In this document: piece by piece, positions 59,101 to 64,000 of the stretch
How the letters are laid out: the number at the start of each line of letters is the position of its first letter
Position numbering within the stretch: the first letter of the stretch is position 1
Assembly (NCBI GenBank): GCA_033961575.1
Contig: CM066727.1
Coordinates: forward strand, 3,372,001-3,436,000
DNA: 64,000 bases
DNA from: Aselliscus stoliczkanus
Lineage: Eukaryota; Chordata; Mammalia; Chiroptera; Hipposideridae
Direction: 5' to 3'
Notes under the pieces: model-generated
What the model saw: the letters and a program-made list of their open reading frames with translations, nothing else
Database searches by the model: none
Told to the model about the DNA's origin: nothing
Position numbers and translations under genes: made by a program

Positions 59101-60721
59101 TCTTCGTATAATGTATTCACAGGATTTGTTAGCTATATGCTTATTTTTAATTTGTTACACTCATGTTTCTGAACTCTTTCCTATTCATCATGCACTGTGT
59201 TCCCAGCAGTGTTGCTCTATTGTTTGGTTTTTGATGTGCCTTTCATTTCAGTTGCGGCTTTATTTCTGCCCCTTCTTGCTGAGCTCTGCCAGTTCGCATC
59301 GCAGTTTCATTTCCACACCACGCCTTGGCTCAACTTTCGCTCGGTGGATCTTTGACTTACTTTATAAAAGTGCTTGTGTCATTAAACTTTTATGCCCTTC
59401 ACTCACAGGAACATATTTGGGCCCAACTGTCCTGTGCTTTCTGGCAGGAACTGCCAACAGAGTGCCCTTTGTTTCCTTGTGTTTTTTCTTTTCCCTATTT
59501 CTTTCCCCTTCAACATGGTCCTTTCTATGTAGTGATGGAGGCTAGCTCCTTTTTCATGTCTTTCCTAGTGTTTCTTGAATGAGCTATTTACCAAAAAAGA
59601 TACTGGGTGTCTAGCTGGAGGAATTTATTTCACTTCAGTTCCTGGAAGGGATGCTAGAGCAGCACATGCAAGAAGTAAGTTACGTGAGATATTTAACCAA
59701 TCCCTTTTCCCATGGCCGAAGCACAGCGTTGCTGGCTTGCTCAAAGTGCAGACACTCTCCTTGACCTTCCTGGAAAGCATAGCGATGTCCCAGCCATTCT
59801 AGAAAGAATGGCAAATGCAGTCTAATTTCTGATTTCTGGGGCCAGCCCTTTACCCTGCGCTGCTGGGAAGAAAGCTGCCCCTAGGGCGCAGCACCTGCCC
59901 TGTACAAATCCCCTTGGCTGGATTTGGGGTGGTGACCAGGGGCCATGCTTACCTGCTTCTCACAGATTCATCTGGCGGGTGCTGTAGAGTTCCCAGGAAG
60001 TGCAAACCCAGCCCACTCTCACTGCGAGTGGTTAATTTTTGAGAGAAAAAGAAGTGCTTTTATTTTTTTATCCCTCACTTTTAAAAATGAAGTTTTCCTT
60101 TGTATTCTTTTCATATTTTGGAAAGTTGTACAGCATCATGCCCTTACCTTATTATAAAAAAAGTTAATAAATACCCTGAGGTTGGAAGGTAGGTATAAGG
60201 CACAGAACTTCCTAATAGTGTATTTACCATATTCTTAATGTATTTAAGATATTTCCCTCATACCTAATATTGTTTATAATTGTCAACAGTTTTTGATCAA
60301 TGAAGATCACTAAAAATGCTGCATCTGAAACATTGTGAAAAAATACTAATTTCAAACAGTATGAAAATTTTAACGAAATTTCAATTAGATAACATTATAT
60401 AAAATATAATACATAGTTATAAATTTATATTATAAAATGAAAATTGTTATAGTATTAAATTATAATCCTTACCAGAAATGGAACATTAAAATATCACATA
60501 AATTATCTAGAAAGAAATTAGTAAAAATGATGCAAAAGTTGATGATGGAAGTGAGGGTAATGCTATTTTGGATCTCCGGATAAACTTCCAATAGATTCAG
60601 TTTTGATTTCAGTTTAGGGGAAAATCATATTTTTATTAATAATCTTTTCTATTTACATAAAAAACTTTATAACATAAACTTTGGTTGTCATTAAAGTGGG
60701 CAGAATTTAAAAATGAATTAT
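59101..60721. other. Unrecognised sequence
   Basis: No named repeat. The 158-codon frame at 59069-59545 (+) overlaps a shifted 85-codon frame and has no recognised domain; it is cysteine-, leucine- and phenylalanine-rich, as expected from pyrimidine-rich DNA. Confidence 0.38.
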
Positions 60722-60824
60722 GGGGCCGGCCGAGTGGCGCAGTGGTTAAGAACTGGCCTGGGACGCCAGCGGCCCTGGTTCGGATCCCACATGAGGGCCA
60801 GTGACACTGCCCTTTAAAAAAAAA
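60722..60824 (+). mobile_element. Short tRNA-derived SINE with perfect 13 bp duplication
   Basis: Head GGGGCCGGCCGAGTGGCGCA, GTGGTTAAGAACTGGCCTGG, B-box-like GGTTCGGATCCC and GAGGGCCAGTGACACTGCCC, then an A-run. AAAAATGAATTAT is duplicated at 60709-60721 and 60825-60837. Confidence 0.95.
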
Positions 60825-60918
60825 AAAAATGAATTATAACTGAGGAGTGACATCAGGAAAGTGGGGAATAGGCATCTCCAAGTTCCTGTACCCTCCACAC
60901 ACATAAAAATTCAAACCC

Positions 60919-61032
60919 GGGCCAGCCAAGTGGCACGGTGGTTAAGCGCTGGCTTGGGAAGCCAGTGGCCCCGGTTCGAGTCCCACATATGAGGGCCAGT
61001 GACACTGCCCTCAAAAAACAATAAAAAAAAAA
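60919..61032 (+). mobile_element. Short tRNA-derived SINE
   Basis: Head GGGCCAGCCAAGTGGCACGG, TGGTTAAGCGCTGGCTTGGG, GGTTCGAGTCCCACATATGA and GACACTGCCCTCAAAAAACA with an A-rich tail. A degenerate duplication (AAAATTCAAACC versus ATAATTTCAACC) flanks it. It lies only about 95 bp from the previous SINE, in the same orientation. Confidence 0.9.
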
Positions 61033-61955
61033 TAATTTCAACCAAGCTGAAGCATCAGGACACAATTTGTCAGGACTCTGAAAAACAGTCAAAGGTTACA
61101 GCCACCAAGCAAACGCTGAATCAAGGAAAACTCAATGGTTACAAAGCTTTGCGGCCCTTTCTCTGGCCCCAGCCCCACTCCCTATGGCTCAGCTGTCGAC
61201 TTGCAGACTGCAGACCAGTTTCCAGGGTGGGATCCTGGTTCCAGACTCCAAAGGGAGCAGAGCAGACGTTAGTCACCAATTACTGATCTGTCTGGCAGCT
61301 ACTAGGAGGTTTCATGCAAGGTCCTGTTCTGTTTTGCCCACCTCAGAACTTCCCCAGGCCAGGAAAGCAAAGACCTTAACTGAAAATGTTGTAAATTGGT
61401 GAACAGTCTACAGGCACCTGGTAAAAAACATTCCAGTGGAGACACACATGAGAGTAAGTCCTGGGGGAGAAAGCCTAGGATAAATTCGGGCAGTCACAAG
61501 CGGTATATCCTGAGAGGGGATTTAAAAAGTCACCGATGCTGCCCAAGGCAAGAGGGATGCTCCAGAAAAGCCTAAGAAATCCATGAGTTCTCAACTTGGG
61601 CAGATCCTCGGGCTTGGTGAGAGTCTTCCTAAGATCAAGATTTGCACACAGCCTATTTGCACAGACTAGGAAGCTTGTTTTTGTTTCTTTTCTTTCCTGG
61701 AATCCATGAAAATTTCTGTCACCATGTTAGCTGAACACAGCTAAGATGCAGACCCTGAATGATCCCACATGAGAACAAATGCATATGGAAAAAACTTAGG
61801 CAGGCAAACTCCTCAGTTTTCTCTCCTTTGAGCCGCTCAAAGGTAGGACCGCTGTAACCTTGGGGCAAAAGTCCTAAGTCAAGATTCGCTGTGACTCTTT
61901 GAGGCTTCTTTGAAACAGTACCAGCCTGGAAATAGATCACATTCATCTGAAAAGA
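61033..61955 (+). other. Possible old LINE-1 5' region, otherwise unrecognised
   Basis: 'gaggagtgacatcaggaaagtggggaataggc' just upstream (60843) and the 61040-61700 text loosely resemble ancient L1 5' UTR sequence preceding the L1 at 61960. The link is tentative and no frame is supported. Confidence 0.3.
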
Positions 61956-61959
61956 GGAT

Positions 61960-63400
61960 GTAAATATATGGAAAGATATTCCATGGCCATGGATTGGAAG
62001 ATTCGATATTGTTAATTTGTCCCCTAAATTAATCTACAAATCCAATGCGATCTCAATCACAATCCTAGAAAGCTATTTTGTAGATATCGACAAACTGACA
62101 GCAAAGTTTATGTGCAGAGGCAAAACTCTAGAATTACAGACACAATAGTGAAGAAGAACAAAGGTGGAGGACTGACACTATCAAATTTCAAGACTTACTC
62201 TAAAGCTTCATTAATCAAGATGGTACAGTATTGGTAAATGAGTAGAGACATAGATCAATAGAACACAAAAGGTGGTCCAAAAATAGACCCACAAAACACA
62301 GTCAACCAACCCTTGAAAAAAAGCACAAAAGCAATTCAATGAAAACAGGAAGGTTTTTCAACAAATGATGCTGGAAAACTTATATATCTCTATTAAAAGA
62401 AAAAAAACAAAACCTAAAATGAGACCCAATATCTTTCACAAAATCTAACCCCATATACCTCACAGCAGTAAATATAAAATCAATGTTATAAAACTCCTAG
62501 GAGGAAATATAGTGGTCCTGAATTTGGTGATAAATTTTTAGATACAATACCCAAAGCCCAATCAATGAAAGGAAACATCGATGGGTTGGGCTTTATTAAA
62601 ATAAAAACATTCCCTGCAAAAGTTACTGTCAAGAGAATCAAAACAGAAGCAATGAACTGGGAAAAATATTTTTAACACACATATCTTATAAAGGATTGTA
62701 TCTGAAGTGTACAAATAACTCTTAAAATTAAACAAGAATTAAAAAATGGACAGAGGGCCGGCCAAGTGGCACGGTGGTTAAGCACTGGCTTCGGAAGCCA
62801 GCGGTCCCGGTTCGGTCCCACATATGAGGGCCAGTGACACTGCTCTCAAAAAAAAATAAAAAAATAAAAATAAAAAGCGGACAGAGACCTAAACGGATGC
62901 CTCACCGAGAAAATATAGAGATAGCCAACACATATATGAAAAAGAGCTCAACATCATTTGTCATGAGGGAAATGGAAATTAGTACAATGAGGTTCTATTA
63001 CACAGCTATTAGAACGCATTAAAAAGTAAAATGACAATAAACGTTGCTGGCAATGATGAACAGAAACTCATTCATCCCTGGTGGAGATGCAGAATGGTAC
63101 AGCCATGTTGAAAGACGCGTTGGCAATGTCTTACAAACCTGTACACTCTTACCATGCAGTACAGCAATCACATTCCGGGGTATGTTTCAACTGATTTGAA
63201 AAATTACGTTCCAATGGAAACCAGCACATGAACATATCTAGCACTTTTATTGTAACGGACAAAACTGGAAGCAACCAAGATTCCCGTCAATGGGTGAAAG
63301 AATAAGCAAACTGAACTACCTTGTATAACGGAATAGGATTAAACAATGAGGAAGCACGAGCTCCCCAGCTCCAGCAAGACATGGGTGAGTCCTTACGCAT
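61960..63400 (+). mobile_element. LINE-1 ORF2 3' region, interrupted by a SINE
   Basis: Sense L1 in order: 'aaagatattccatggccatggattggaag', 'atctcaatcacaatcctagaaagctattttgtagatatcgacaaactga', 'gacatagatcaatagaacaca', 'caaatgatgctggaaaac', 'gggttgggctttattaaaataaaaacattcc', then after the SINE 'cacatatatgaaaaagagctcaacatcatttg', 'ccctggtggagatgcagaatggtacagcc' and 'gtgtaacaat'-type sequence to about 63400. Decayed, with no open ORF2. Confidence 0.82.
62756..62878 (+). mobile_element. Short tRNA-derived SINE inside the L1
   Basis: Head GGGCCGGCCAAGTGGCACGG, TGGTTAAGCACTGGCTTCGG and CACATATGAGGGCCAGTGAC, with an (AAAAT)n tail. GGACAGAG is duplicated at 62748-62755 and 62879-62886. Nearest in sequence to the copy at 60919. 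Confidence 0.92.
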
Positions 63401-63449
63401 AAAACTAAGGTCGTTTGAAATGCTACCCCACTGCATTTATATTTGGAGT

Positions 63450-63780
63450 GCTGTAGGCTGGGTGGCTTAAACAGTAGGCATTTATGGACCACGGTTCTGG
63501 AGGCTGGGCAGCCCAAGGTTAAAATGCTGGCAGACTCAGTGTATGGTGAGAGCCAGCCGACTTTTCCCTGAGTCCTCACAGGGCAGAGAGCAGACAGCAA
63601 TCCAGCGTTGTGTCTGTTCTTAGCACTAGGGCCCTGTCTCTGTTTAACTGATCCCATTCATGAAAGTCCCAGATTCATGACCTAGTCAGCTAACAACCTC
63701 CCACCTCCTGACACCATCACCCTGTGGCTTAGGATTTCAGCAGAGTGTTGAAGGAACACAAACACCTAGCCCATTAAAAT
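63450..63780 (+). repeat. Ancient interspersed repeat fragment (family not named)
   Basis: 'ctgtaggctgggtggcttaaacagtaggcatttatgg', 'ggttctggaggctgggcagcccaaggttaaaatgctggcagactcagtgtatggtgag' and 'tgagtcctcacagggcagag' follow the common mammalian repeat 'ccatagactgggtggcttaaacaacagaaatttatt...agttctggaggctgggaagtcc...'. The 113-codon minus frame over it is therefore not a gene. Confidence 0.62.
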
Positions 63781-63833
63781 GACATTCTACAAAAGGCCAA
63801 CTATAGACGTAGTGAATGTATTAGGGTTGCCAG

Positions 63834-63835
<2 letters not shown>

Positions 63836-63871
<36 letters not shown>
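63836..63871. repeat. (TG)n microsatellite
   Basis: About eighteen uninterrupted GT dinucleotides, continuing imperfectly to about 63885. Confidence 0.96.
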
Positions 63872-63874
<3 letters not shown>

Positions 63875-64000
63875 CGTGTGGGGGATGGTGTGGTTACTAA
63901 GTGAAATACAAAGGAAATTTTTGGACAATGAAACTATTCTGTGTGATACTATAATAGTGGGTGCATGATGCTAAGTGTCAAAACCCATTGAAATTTACAG

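Noticed and set aside
59069..59545. 158-codon plus-strand frame with hydrophobic stretches
   Set aside because: Pyrimidine-rich DNA gives such F/L/C-rich frames; a shifted frame over it is also open and no signal peptide or family pattern was convincing.
60722..61032. tRNA genes
   Set aside because: The A-box/B-box matches belong to SINE heads with A-rich tails and target duplications; no intact cloverleaf was seen.
63316..63657. 113-codon minus-strand frame
   Set aside because: It overlaps an L1 end and a common ancient interspersed repeat.

Overview
The window looks like AT-rich mammalian nuclear DNA, intergenic or intronic, built mostly from transposable elements of several ages. Decayed MIR, L2, ancient L1, Tigger and hAT relics point to a placental mammal. 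The youngest interspersed repeats are tRNA-derived SINEs. Their heads read GGCCGGCCGAGTGGCGCAGT and so on. Long copies carry a tail of CTGTTCCCC / CCCAATTCC / AATAAAATCTT units. From memory this architecture fits the tRNA SINEs of rhinolophoid (Yinpterochiropteran) bats. The bat assignment is an inference; no search could be run.

Layout. 1-12.5 kb: a 262 bp hAT MITE with an 8 bp target duplication, a long (CTTT)n tract, two L1 fragments (about 2.65-4.9 and 8.65-9.6 kb), an AT palindrome, a long composite SINE at 5.44-5.88 kb and a short SINE at 6.55 kb. 12.5-22 kb: a MIR, a SINE, a complete 1,281 bp mariner (14141-15421) with perfect 24 bp inverted repeats and a broken transposase, a MIR split by a SINE, a GTGA-rich minisatellite, and a Tigger remnant. 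22-38 kb: mostly unrecognised unique sequence with antisense and sense L1 pieces, MIRs (one split by a SINE) and L2 scraps. 38-44.2 kb: one ancient, almost full-length L1 with a SINE inserted. 46.6-48.1 kb: a pogo/Tigger relic with a helix-turn-helix remnant, then a 588 bp multi-headed SINE. 49-51.2 kb: antisense L2 fragments. 52.6-54.8 kb: a 5'-truncated L1 with a perfect 12 bp target duplication. 57-59 kb: possible antisense L1. 60.7-63.9 kb: three same-strand SINEs around and inside an L1, then an old repeat and a (TG)n.

No host protein-coding gene could be identified with confidence. Most open frames are chance frames, microsatellite translations or transposon debris. Two minus-strand stretches look like possible coding exons: 22606-22838, a terminal-exon shape, and 46256-46320, a 65 nt hydrophobic exon. 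Their splice phases are compatible. They are reported as weak candidates. No tRNA, rRNA, CRISPR or prokaryotic feature was seen. The layers date each other: L2, MIR and old L1 are oldest, Tigger, hAT and mariner intermediate, and the tRNA SINEs youngest, since they interrupt MIR and L1 copies and keep near-perfect target duplications.
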